DNA from: a virus
Length of the DNA: 45,221 bases
IMG/VR virus record: IMGVR_UViG_3300037088_000255
Location: 1 to 45,221 of that record
Direction: 5' to 3' (one strand)
Both the position numbers and the translations under genes were made by a program. This document shows positions 1 to 7,644 of this stretch, in pieces (position 1 is the stretch's first letter; every line of letters begins with the position of its first letter). A model generated the notes under the pieces. It saw only the letters and a program-made list of their open reading frames with translations. It was not told the origin of the DNA and did no database searches.

Positions 1-2
1 GC

Positions 3-983
3 CTTGTCATCGAACTAGACCCGAATCCGGCGGCTCGGGGTCCCCTGTACCTTCAGGACTTGGTCTCCAAGACCCGAGGCTACCTGAACAAGGTCAGTAC
101 GTACATGCAGGAACTGTTCTGCGAGAAGCACGGCCTGGAGTCTCGCAAGGAAGGCTTGGAAGCAGCGTTCCAGGTTTCTTCGGACGAACTACTTGCACAG
201 GACAAACGGGTCGTCTCGCTGCCTTCGATTGATGATCGCAAGGCGATGATCAACCACATCCTCAAGGACGAGCGCAAGGAAATCGAACGGGTGAGCCGAG
301 AGATTCGGGGCCTCAGTCACGTCGAGAAGGTCATCCGGTACCGGTACAAGGAACTAGAGAGCACGATGTCTGCGATCCGAACGCAGAAGTCGCTCATCGA
401 AATGGAACTCCGCACGGGCTCGTTCTACGGGGACGAGAACGATACTTCACGAGGGTCGTCGTGGGGGCGATCTCCGGCCAAACCCTCAAGTCCAGCCGGG
501 GATATCGGTGAGGAAGAGATTGCTCGCATGATGGACGAGGCTACCGCCGAGCCTCCAACGGAAGAGGGCGGCAAGCCGAACGGACTCCTCTGCTCGATTT
601 GCGGCGAGCCTCAGATGGTCTGTTCCTCGGGGACCTATTGCTCGAACAACCATGGGGGTGTCGATGGTGTGGAGCCGAGCGAGCAAGATTCAGAACCGGT
701 GCCTGAGGCACCAAAGCCGGCGGCAGCACCGGAGCCCGTGAAGTCATCGTCGGATGATGACTTCAGCGATTTCTTGCTCGGGGAAGAACTCGATGGTGCG
801 TCGTTCGCTCCCAAGTCTAAAAGGATCATATCGAAGTCCAAGTCCGCTCCGAGTCCTCAGCCACAACCGGTAGTGGACAATCCTGTTGCGAACGCCAAGG
901 CCCCTGAGTCGGCTGAAGAAGACCCGGACATTCAGAAGTTCCTTGAAGGCGACGAGTACGACGAATTTTTCAAGAACATGTGA
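3..983 (+). CDS. Partial coiled-coil protein with zinc-cluster motif, acidic C-terminus
   Basis: The reading frame is open from base 3 with no stop, so the gene almost certainly starts before the window; a TTG at 60 is the first possible in-window start but is not convincing. The visible part begins with about 130 residues of charged helix, then a C-x2-C-x6-C-x5-C cluster (bases about 590-640) that could bind zinc. A Pro/Ala/Glu linker follows, with two acidic patches, one containing DDDFSDFLLGEELD and one at the extreme C-terminus (EGDEYDEFFKNM). The helical part contains QKSLIEMELRTGSFYGDEN, which loosely recalls the lysine/arginine-rich helix of the T4 recombination mediator UvsY. That resemblance is weak and rests mainly on position: the next genes are SSB-like, RuvC-like and RecA-like. 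Function is unknown; a role in recombination is inference from context. Confidence 0.7.
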   Translation, partial: LVIELDPNPAARGPLYLQDLVSKTRGYLNKVSTYMQELFCEKHGLESRKEGLEAAFQVSSDELLAQDKRVVSLPSIDDRKAMINHILKDERKEIERVSREIRGLSHVEKVIRYRYKELESTMSAIRTQKSLIEMELRTGSFYGDENDTSRGSSWGRSPAKPSSPAGDIGEEEIARMMDEATAEPPTEEGGKPNGLLCSICGEPQMVCSSGTYCSNNHGGVDGVEPSEQDSEPVPEAPKPAAAPEPVKSSSDDDFSDFLLGEELDGASFAPKSKRIISKSKSAPSPQPQPVVDNPVANAKAPESAEEDPDIQKFLEGDEYDEFFKNM

Positions 984-1082
984 GAAATCGAACCCTCTCC
1001 GGTGTACATAGTCCTTGTTCGCATCGGTTCGACCTCCATGTTGGCATGTTCGGATTGGGCGACCCACAAATAGGAGTCTGTC

Positions 1083-1940
1083 ATGGCTGATTCACCGTTC
1101 GAAGAACTAGAGGGTTTGGAAGAAGATGTTGGGCTTTCGCCGGAGGACAAGAAGTACGCAACCTCGAACCAACTAGAGTGGTTCAAGGGCGAGAAGGGGC
1201 GCACGTATCGTGTGGCCCTCGTCTATTTCCATCCGCTCGCTGGAGCGTTGGCAATAGCGGCCAAGAAGAAGAACCCTCAAGTCACCAAGGAGCAGATCGA
1301 CGGCTTGGTGCAGCAGGCGATGGCAAAGCGTGCCGAGGAACTGAAGAAGGCGGTGGATCAACTAGCCCCGCACGACAAGCTGGACCTCGGCAACACGCGA
1401 TTCAAGAAGATCGAAGCCCACTACAAGGACAACTTCGGCTTCGTCATTTCGCGTGTGGGGCTGGATGGCGTCGAGGCCGACAAGGTCTGGTCGGCGATGG
1501 GCGAGAAGAAGCTGTACTTCACGACGGTCCTTTTGCTCTACCCGGTCAACGGTTCGGGCGAAGTGGTCAAGGAGCAGTTGCCCACCCACTGGATGGTCAA
1601 GCCGTGGCGGTTCTCCGGCAAGGTCTACGGTCGTCTGCACCAGGTGGCGGCAGGTCTTCGAGAGAACGACCTGTCGATCGCCAGCCAGGACCTCACGCTC
1701 AAATGTACCAACACGGAGTACCAGAACTTCGAGATCGACGGCGCAGGCAAGGCCCTGTGGCGGAAGAACGAGAAGTACCAGGCGGCCGTCTTGGAGAAGG
1801 CCGTGTCGTTCTACGCGAAGCTCCAGCCGTTCCGTGAACTATCCACGGCCGACCTCCAGATCAAGCTCGGGCTTGGTGGTGGCGGCGGCGGCTCGGATGT
1901 GAGCGAGGACGACTTCAGCGGCATGCTCGGGCAAATCTAA
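1083..1940 (+). CDS. Single-stranded DNA-binding protein (gp32-like), probable
   Basis: A 285-residue protein starting at ATG 1083 behind a clear AGGAG (1073-1077). The body is mixed alpha/beta with many Lys, Tyr, Phe and Trp residues. It ends in a run of glycines (residues about 263-270) followed by an acidic tail, DVSEDDFSGMLGQI. A glycine linker plus acidic hydrophobic-tipped tail is the architecture of phage and bacterial SSBs, whose tails recruit partner proteins. The length is close to T4 gp32 (301 residues). The neighbours (RuvC-like, RecA-like, SbcCD-like genes) fit an SSB. I see no gp32-style zinc cluster, and no OB-fold can be proved by eye, so the call is moderate. The gene follows a 99-base gap that could hold a promoter, though none is convincing. 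Confidence 0.55.
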   Translation: MADSPFEELEGLEEDVGLSPEDKKYATSNQLEWFKGEKGRTYRVALVYFHPLAGALAIAAKKKNPQVTKEQIDGLVQQAMAKRAEELKKAVDQLAPHDKLDLGNTRFKKIEAHYKDNFGFVISRVGLDGVEADKVWSAMGEKKLYFTTVLLLYPVNGSGEVVKEQLPTHWMVKPWRFSGKVYGRLHQVAAGLRENDLSIASQDLTLKCTNTEYQNFEIDGAGKALWRKNEKYQAAVLEKAVSFYAKLQPFRELSTADLQIKLGLGGGGGGSDVSEDDFSGMLGQI

Positions 1941-1951
1941 GCCGAGCGGGG

Positions 1952-2638
1952 ATGATCACCCTTGGCGTTGACCCGTCGCTGACTGGGTTCGGCTGGTGCG
2001 TTCACAATTCAGCCGTAGTCGGACCGGCCCGTGTCATCGCCAAGGGGGTCTTCTCTACTCTCTCGAAGCGTATTTTCATCTGGCGCTACATGTTCATGCG
2101 TGAGGCCCTTGGCAAGGTTCTCGATGCGTATCCGGAGATTGAGGCCGTTGGGGTCGAGTCGCCACCGTTCGGCGAGCTTTGGTCCGAAGGATTGTACGGG
2201 CTCTTTCTCTACGTGAACGAGGCCATCTTTCTCCGACGCAAGAACGTCGTCTACTTCGACCCATTGCGTGTGAAGCTCATGGCCAAAATGGACCCTTCAG
2301 TTCGTCGAGGTTCCATGGACAAGTCGGATATGCAGGACGCCGCTCGGTCCGAAACGCAGATACGCCGCTGGAATCACAACGAAGCGGACGCCTATATCAT
2401 CGGGCGATCCGCCGCTCGGTTCTGGGAGTTCTATCGAGGTGACTACACGGAAGAAGAATTGACCCCTTCGGAGAAGAGCATCTTCCACAAGACGCACACT
2501 TTCACTCGTGGTGCCAAGGCCGGAAAGACAGTCAAGTCCGGCCTGATCTTCAAAGAGAACGATCGCTTCTTTCAGTTTAGCCTTCTTGATCCCCAGGACA
2601 TCGCCGTCGCCGTGGACTTTCAAAGAGGTACATCATGA
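1952..2638 (+). CDS. RuvC-like Holliday junction endonuclease
   Basis: The 228-residue protein opens with MITLGVDPSLTGFGW, the first strand and catalytic Asp (D7) of the RuvC/RNase H fold. A second acidic position is in GVESPP (about residue 68). Further acidic residues lie in DKSDMQDA (about 123-130) and NHNEADAY (about 142-149), matching the D-E-D-D set of RuvC. RuvC cuts four-way DNA junctions. In a phage such enzymes resolve recombination intermediates or debranch DNA before packaging, as T4 gp49 and T7 gp3 do with other folds. It is somewhat longer than bacterial RuvC (about 170 residues) because of a C-terminal extension of some 60 residues. Its TGA overlaps the ATG of the recombinase gene (ATGA), so the two are probably translationally coupled. 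Confidence 0.8.
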   Translation: MITLGVDPSLTGFGWCVHNSAVVGPARVIAKGVFSTLSKRIFIWRYMFMREALGKVLDAYPEIEAVGVESPPFGELWSEGLYGLFLYVNEAIFLRRKNVVYFDPLRVKLMAKMDPSVRRGSMDKSDMQDAARSETQIRRWNHNEADAYIIGRSAARFWEFYRGDYTEEELTPSEKSIFHKTHTFTRGAKAGKTVKSGLIFKENDRFFQFSLLDPQDIAVAVDFQRGTS

Positions 2639-4191
2639 CCGAAAACTCCGAAGTGAATGACACTCAAGAAGCTCAGAAGAGGGGTCCAGGCCGCCCTCGC
2701 AAGATTGCGTTCGCTCCGGCCAAGCCTATCAAACTCACTCCGCCGGCTGCCGGCGAGCCCGTCGCTCCGGAAACGATAGCGGCCGAGGCTGCGGTAGCCT
2801 CTGTTCTAGATGCCGCCGAGTCGTTGCAGGAGACGGTTGCCGAGATTGAGGAGAAGGCAACTTCACCTGCGGCAAAAGCTGCCCCACCTGCGGCAAAGAA
2901 GGTCGCACCTGCCAAGGGCAAGGCCCCCAAAGAGTCAACGGCTTCGATGGATGCCAGCCGAGCGAAGAGGGCAGAGGCCGCCAGGGCAATCATCTTCAAG
3001 ACCCTTGGGCACAAGAGCATTGGAGAAAAGAAGTCTCCGTGGCCTGCTGTTTCGGCGGGGAGCTTTCTGATCGATCACATGATCGGTGGAACGCCCTCGG
3101 CCGACAATACCGGTCCCAAGTGTCCTGGCTATCCTCGTAGGCACATCACCGAGGTGTATGGGGCAGAGTCGAGCGGCAAGACCACGGCGGCTCTCGAAGC
3201 CATCGCTGAAGCCCAACGTCATGGTGGGCTCGCCATGTTCCTCGACTTCGAGCACTCGCTGGACTCGCAGTACGCCAGGCGGATCGGCGTTCGGTTCGAG
3301 CGAGACTACCTCTTGAACTACCAACCGAACACGATGGAGGAGGGGTGGAGGCTTCTCTACACGGGCCTCAAGGCCGGCGTGGATATCGTCGTCGTTGACT
3401 CGATCGCGTCCATGGTACCCAAGGACGAACTAGAGAAGAAAATCGACGACCCGGCTCGTATCGGTGCTCAGGCCCGAAACATGTCCCAGAACTTGCCCAA
3501 GATCCTGTCGTGGTTGCATGACAAGAAGCACTCGGCCAACCCCCTCGGGACGGCGGTCATCTTCATCAACCAGACTCGTGCCACCATTTCGGCGGCGGCC
3601 AAGGGGGACAACGAGAACACGTCCGGCGGCCGGGCTCTCAAGTTCTACGCCACCATTCGCCTCAAGTTCACACGAACGGGCTCGGCGGTCGTGGAGAAGA
3701 AGAATCCCTTCACGGGCAAAAAGCAGTCGTACCCGTACGGCAACTACACGAAGGTCAAGCTCGTCAAGAGCAAGGTCGATGGCAAGCAGGGTCTCACGGC
3801 CAACATCTTCATTCGGTACAACCACGGCATCGACGACTACTTCTCGCTCGTCGAGGCAGCATCGTACGCCGGTTTCATCGATAAGGGTGGCGGCGGTAAC
3901 TACACGATCAACGGTGAAGCCTGTAGGGGCATGGACCGGGCTCGGGACTACCTCATCAGTCACCCCGTCTATTTCGAGGAACTGCGAAACCAGGTGCTCA
4001 ACGCTGTTCGCGACGATACCGAAGTCGAGGATGCAGAACCAACTGAAGAGGAGTCCATGCTTCAGAGCGTCAAGACGGTCTTCGGCGACGAGGACGATGT
4101 GACGAGCGAGACGGCCGACGACGTGACGTTCAACGAGGGCGAGGTCGATACCACCGGGGATACCAACGATGGAGACGATGACGACGAATGA
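2635..4191 (+). CDS. RecA/UvsX-family recombinase with N-terminal AT-hook
   Basis: A 518-residue strand-exchange ATPase. The core shows a P-loop YGAESSGKTT (about residue 175), a MFLDFEHSLD strand typical of RecA, Walker B DIVVVDSIASM (about 248), and FINQTR followed by a GGRALKFYA segment, in the RecA/UvsX order. Before the core lie about 120 residues of Ala/Pro/Lys-rich sequence. This begins with KRGPGRPRK (residues 15-23), a textbook AT-hook for minor-groove binding. The C-terminus is about 55 residues of very acidic sequence, as in many RecA proteins where it tunes DNA binding. It would form filaments on ssDNA and drive recombination-dependent replication and repair. It overlaps the RuvC-like gene upstream and the ATPase gene downstream by ATGA junctions. 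Confidence 0.92.
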   Translation: MTENSEVNDTQEAQKRGPGRPRKIAFAPAKPIKLTPPAAGEPVAPETIAAEAAVASVLDAAESLQETVAEIEEKATSPAAKAAPPAAKKVAPAKGKAPKESTASMDASRAKRAEAARAIIFKTLGHKSIGEKKSPWPAVSAGSFLIDHMIGGTPSADNTGPKCPGYPRRHITEVYGAESSGKTTAALEAIAEAQRHGGLAMFLDFEHSLDSQYARRIGVRFERDYLLNYQPNTMEEGWRLLYTGLKAGVDIVVVDSIASMVPKDELEKKIDDPARIGAQARNMSQNLPKILSWLHDKKHSANPLGTAVIFINQTRATISAAAKGDNENTSGGRALKFYATIRLKFTRTGSAVVEKKNPFTGKKQSYPYGNYTKVKLVKSKVDGKQGLTANIFIRYNHGIDDYFSLVEAASYAGFIDKGGGGNYTINGEACRGMDRARDYLISHPVYFEELRNQVLNAVRDDTEVEDAEPTEEESMLQSVKTVFGDEDDVTSETADDVTFNEGEVDTTGDTNDGDDDDE

Positions 4192-5432
4192 TCCTCGTTG
4201 ACGTTGAGAACTACCAGTCGATCGAGAAGGCGTCGGTTAAAATCGACCGCTTCACGGCACTGGTGGGTCGATCGAACATCGGTAAGAGTGCTCTTGTTCG
4301 GGCTGTCAGGAGTGCTCTTACCGGTGCGGTCGGTACGGATTTCGTACGTCACGGCAAGGATTGCGAACGCCGTCTCAAGGGCAACAAGAAATGCCGGTGC
4401 TTCAGCAAGGTTCGCATCGAGATACCCTCCTTTCTCACGCTCGTCTGGGAAAAAGGCGACGCCGTCAACAAGTACACGGTCACGAAGGACGGGCAGACGA
4501 CGGTCTACGACAGCGTAGAACGTGGAACTCCAGACTTCCTTTTGCCTAGCTTTGCCTCGGTCAAGGTAGGTGACTCCAAGGACCTCATTCAGGTTTCGGA
4601 GCAGTTCGACCCCATCTTCCTCTTGAACCAATCCGGTCCTGCCGTGGCCGATGTCTTGAGTGACGTGGCCCATCTCGATCGCATCAATATCGCGATGAGT
4701 CTCGTGAACAAGGACCGCAAGGATGCAGCGGCGACTCGAAAGGTTCGAGAGAGCGATGTCATCGTTCTGAAGAAGGACTTGGAAGCCTATGACGGTCTGG
4801 ATGCCGTCGTGGCCCGAGCACAGAAAGTCACCGATCAGTACGCCAAGGTCGGTGAGAAAAAAGCCAGGGCCAACATGTTCGAACGGTTCGTGTTGCAGGC
4901 CCAGGTCCTGACCACCGCTCTCAAGGCTCTTATGGCAGCAACCAAGCCCGAGGCTCCGGAGCTTGATCCTTTGACAACGAAGTCCACTCTTTGCTCGCAG
5001 CTTCAGAAGTTCTACGAGGAAGTGGCCGAACGCCTTCCGATCGTGAAGGCTCTATCCGGTGTGGACGAGGTAGAGGTGCCTGAAGTCCAGCCGATTCAGG
5101 GCGGCTACAAGCACCTCTTCCAGATAGCCGAATGGCTCGTGAAACTTGAAGCCTTCGATTCTCTCGACGAGACCCTCCGGAAATTTGATGACCTGGTTGA
5201 TCCGGAACTAGCGCCGCTGCTGGCCGCAGCTTCCAGATACGAGTTGTTCCAGGGATTCGCTGATCGGCTGATCGTCATTCGGGATGAGACAGCGGCACTT
5301 CAGGCCGAGCTTGAAGAAACCGAGAAGGAAGAGAAGGCCGTCCTTGATGGGTTCGGTGAACTCGGGGTGTGCCCGACCTGTTCACAAAAGGTGGAGGCCA
5401 GTCACCATTTTGCTCACGAGGCGGCATCATGA
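4188..5432 (+). CDS. Rad50/SbcC-like ATPase, N-terminal half ending at zinc hook
   Basis: The 414-residue protein begins with the typical SMC/RecF/SbcC N-terminus (ILVDVENYQSIEKASV) and carries a Walker A, VGRSNIGKSALV (about residues 27-38). A long helical, coiled-coil-like middle follows. Near the C-terminus sits VCPTC (Cys 395 and 398), the CxxC zinc hook at the apex of Rad50/SbcC coiled coils. The protein stops 16 residues later and has no ABC signature, Walker B or D-loop. Those motifs are found in a separate gene at 8886-9569. Together the two would make one Rad50/T4 gp46 ATPase subunit, pairing with the nuclease encoded immediately downstream. The zinc hook would be formed by this half only. 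The start overlaps the recombinase stop (ATGA). Confidence 0.85.
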   Translation: MILVDVENYQSIEKASVKIDRFTALVGRSNIGKSALVRAVRSALTGAVGTDFVRHGKDCERRLKGNKKCRCFSKVRIEIPSFLTLVWEKGDAVNKYTVTKDGQTTVYDSVERGTPDFLLPSFASVKVGDSKDLIQVSEQFDPIFLLNQSGPAVADVLSDVAHLDRINIAMSLVNKDRKDAAATRKVRESDVIVLKKDLEAYDGLDAVVARAQKVTDQYAKVGEKKARANMFERFVLQAQVLTTALKALMAATKPEAPELDPLTTKSTLCSQLQKFYEEVAERLPIVKALSGVDEVEVPEVQPIQGGYKHLFQIAEWLVKLEAFDSLDETLRKFDDLVDPELAPLLAAASRYELFQGFADRLIVIRDETAALQAELEETEKEEKAVLDGFGELGVCPTCSQKVEASHHFAHEAAS

Positions 5433-6406
5433 GTCCCCTCACGTTCCTTTTTCGAACGGATGTTCACGCAGCGGACAAGAGCCCCGAGTCGTGGAAGGCG
5501 GACTACCCGTCGGAGGTCTGGTCCAACCTGGAGCAGATTGGTGAGATCGCCCGTCAATGTGGGGCCGTCGCGGTACTCGACGGAGGCGATTTTTTCCATG
5601 TGAAGGCGGCGACCCGCAACTCCCATGCCCTTGTCGCGAGAGCGGCCGAGATTCACTTGGGGTATCCCTGCCCCATCTACAGCATCGAGGGTAACCACGA
5701 CATCTCGTACAACAACGTCGAGACGGTCGAACGGCAACCGTACGGCGTGCTCTTGGCCTCAGGAGTTTTCAAGTCGCTACGAGATCAGGTGTTCGAGGCT
5801 CCAGACCTTCGCGTTCGTGTAGTGGGTCTGCCTTTCAGCCCGTTCCGTAAGCTCGAAGAACTGCGGACGATCAAGAAGCAGCCGGGGGACACGCACCTCA
5901 TCGTCGTCCTTCACGCCCTCGCTGGGGAAAACCCTCCGGACCATGTGGAGGACTTTTTCGGAGAGCCCGTGTTTCGCTACCGGGACCTCATCTTCGAGGA
6001 TGGCCCGGATGTCGTGTGCTTTGGGCACTGGCACAAGGATCAGGGCATCACCGAGATCGACGGGCGCTTCTTCATCAACCAGGGTGCTGTCAGTCGTGGT
6101 GCCCTTGTTCGAGACAACCTCACACGGACTCCCAAGGTAGCGATCATTCAGATCCTGCCGACGGGTGTTGAAGTCCAGTCAGTGCTCCTGAAGGTGGCTC
6201 CGGCCGAGGATGTCTTCGACCTCGAACGCAAGGAACGTCAGGAGAAAGAGTCCACCATCATCGAGCAGTTCGTCGATCGGATCAAGTCGGATGCCAAGCT
6301 CGACCCGGCTGCCAACATCGAGGACAGCGTGGCCACCTTGGACTTCGCTCCGGAGATCAGGGACCTCGCTCTTGAGTACCTAGAAAGGGCGAGGTCAACC
6401 ACCTAA
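5429..6406 (+). CDS. SbcD/Mre11-like (T4 gp47-like) DNA exonuclease subunit
   Basis: A 325-residue calcineurin-like metallophosphoesterase. The ordered metal-binding motifs are visible: TDVHAAD (about residue 11), LDGGDFFH (about 50), EGNHD (about 87), VLHA (about 160) and FGHWH (about 198). This is the Mre11/SbcD/gp47 pattern for a two-metal nuclease. With the Rad50-like ATPase it would process DNA ends and hairpins and help host DNA breakdown or recombination, as gp46/47 does in T4. The start is ATG 5429, overlapping the upstream TGA (ATGA); the frame is open further upstream, but this start matches the family N-terminus just ahead of DxH. Its stop overlaps the next ATG (TAATG). Confidence 0.9.
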   Translation: MSPLTFLFRTDVHAADKSPESWKADYPSEVWSNLEQIGEIARQCGAVAVLDGGDFFHVKAATRNSHALVARAAEIHLGYPCPIYSIEGNHDISYNNVETVERQPYGVLLASGVFKSLRDQVFEAPDLRVRVVGLPFSPFRKLEELRTIKKQPGDTHLIVVLHALAGENPPDHVEDFFGEPVFRYRDLIFEDGPDVVCFGHWHKDQGITEIDGRFFINQGAVSRGALVRDNLTRTPKVAIIQILPTGVEVQSVLLKVAPAEDVFDLERKERQEKESTIIEQFVDRIKSDAKLDPAANIEDSVATLDFAPEIRDLALEYLERARSTT

Positions 6407-7341
6407 TGTACCTCTCTTACTCCGGCTTCAAGCTGTTCACCTCATGTCCTTTCGCGTACTGGCACGACTACGTCAACCACACGAAGATCCCCGGAGTGGA
6501 TGATCGCCTCGGGTCCATTTTTGGATCGGCAGTGGGTCTTGTCTTCGAGTGGTTCTACTCGGAGCGGCTCTGGAAAGTTGACCGGGACAAGGGCGAGGAA
6601 GTGGAGCCCGCTGTCCTGGCCAAGGCCGCGTTGGCAGTGGACTCGGTGCTTCGTCGGGAGACCTTGCCGAATCATGGCAAGCCGGGCGGTGTCATGCTCT
6701 GGAAGGGGACGGGGACAGGGCAGAACCCCGAGGGCATGTATGCGAACCGTGATGAACTACTCGCGGATGTCCGGGATGCAGTCGCTCGGGGCCTGAGGAT
6801 CATCAAGTTCTACCGGCTTCTCGGGAAGAAGATGGAGGCCGAGGTTGTGCTTGATTCGAACATCAAGGGGCACAAGATCGTCGGCCGGGCAGACTTCATC
6901 ATCGAGCGTACGAAGCCGCACCTCGACCTTGTTCTGATCGACGGCAAGGGGTCACGGCACCGGGGCAAGTACGTCGATCCAAGGCAACTCAAATGGTACG
7001 CGATGCTGTACCGAGAGCACTTCAACAAGCTGCCAGACCGCTTGGGATTCTTGTTCTGGCGGTACGAGCCACCCGAGACGTTGGACTGGATCGACTTCGA
7101 CGAGGACAGCGTCACCGAGTTGCAGAACCTCGTGCTTGCGACGGTTCGGCAGATCGAGGGGTTTGAAGCAAGAAGAACCACCTCTGTTGGGGATGCTCGG
7201 AGGGTGTGGTTGCCGAAAGCCGACGAAAAAGCTTGTCGCTTTTGTGCTTACGCTACCGCCGATATGTGCCCCAAGGGTTGTGAGGTGGTGCGGGAAATCG
7301 CAGCGAAAAAGCTTGGCCGGAAGTCCGGTGTATCTAGGTAA
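6406..7341 (+). CDS. PD-(D/E)XK nuclease, Cas4/RecB-like, with probable Fe-S cysteines
   Basis: A 311-residue protein with the RecB/Cas4-type nuclease signature. GRADFII (about residue 160) gives the first Asp, LVLIDGKGS (about 174-182) is the D-x-K catalytic strand, and PRQLKWYAMLY supplies the QxxxY motif. One cysteine lies near the N-terminus in SGFKLFTSCPFAYW. Three or four more lie near the C-terminus in CRFCAYATADMCPKGC. That arrangement matches the 4Fe-4S cluster of Cas4 and AddB nucleases. It probably acts as an ssDNA exonuclease in end processing next to the SbcCD-like pair. There is no nearby CRISPR array or cas1, so a Cas4 role in adaptation is not implied. Confidence 0.82.
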   Translation: MYLSYSGFKLFTSCPFAYWHDYVNHTKIPGVDDRLGSIFGSAVGLVFEWFYSERLWKVDRDKGEEVEPAVLAKAALAVDSVLRRETLPNHGKPGGVMLWKGTGTGQNPEGMYANRDELLADVRDAVARGLRIIKFYRLLGKKMEAEVVLDSNIKGHKIVGRADFIIERTKPHLDLVLIDGKGSRHRGKYVDPRQLKWYAMLYREHFNKLPDRLGFLFWRYEPPETLDWIDFDEDSVTELQNLVLATVRQIEGFEARRTTSVGDARRVWLPKADEKACRFCAYATADMCPKGCEVVREIAAKKLGRKSGVSR

Positions 7342-7350
7342 GGAGCCCCC

Positions 7351-7632
7351 ATGGCGACGAATCTCGATCAGATGAAGCAGAAGGTGGAAGAACTAGCTCG
7401 CCGTCACGCGGTGGCGATCCGGAAGAAGGCCGAACTAAAAGGGCGGCTCGAAGCAAAGAGGCAGGAACTGACTGCCTTGGGTACTGAGATTCGGAAGGCC
7501 GGCGTGGACCCCAAGAAGCTCAAGGAGACTCGTGACAAAGAGATGGGGGAACTACAGGTCATGATCGATTCCTTCGACAGGGATCTTGCGCAGGTCGAAA
7601 CTGCTTTGGCCGAGTTCGCCGAGCAGAAATAA
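7351..7632 (+). CDS. Small coiled-coil protein
   Basis: 93 residues, almost entirely charged heptad-like helix (for example VEELARRHAVAIRKKAELKG), broken once by a short turn, AGVDPKKL, that would let two helices fold into a hairpin. No enzymatic motif is present. Start ATG 7351, ten bases after the nuclease stop. It sits between the SbcCD-like/Cas4-like nuclease genes and the sliding clamp. A helical hairpin in this place could bridge or replace part of the coiled coil of the split Rad50-like ATPase, but that is inference only. Confidence 0.7.
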   Translation: MATNLDQMKQKVEELARRHAVAIRKKAELKGRLEAKRQELTALGTEIRKAGVDPKKLKETRDKEMGELQVMIDSFDRDLAQVETALAEFAEQK

Positions 7633-7644
7633 AGAGGAGAGAAC

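Noticed and set aside
1041-1071. TTGGCA followed by an AT-richer stretch as a sigma-70 promoter
   Set aside because: Spacing and the -10 hexamer are poor; no confident promoter in the 984-1082 gap.
1178-1837. Second + strand open frame of 219 codons inside the SSB-like gene
   Set aside because: Arg/Gly-rich translation typical of an off-frame reading in GC-rich DNA; no ribosome site.
6406-7341. Cas4-like nuclease as sign of a CRISPR system
   Set aside because: No repeats, cas1 or cas2 anywhere; phage Cas4/RecB-like nucleases commonly act in recombination.
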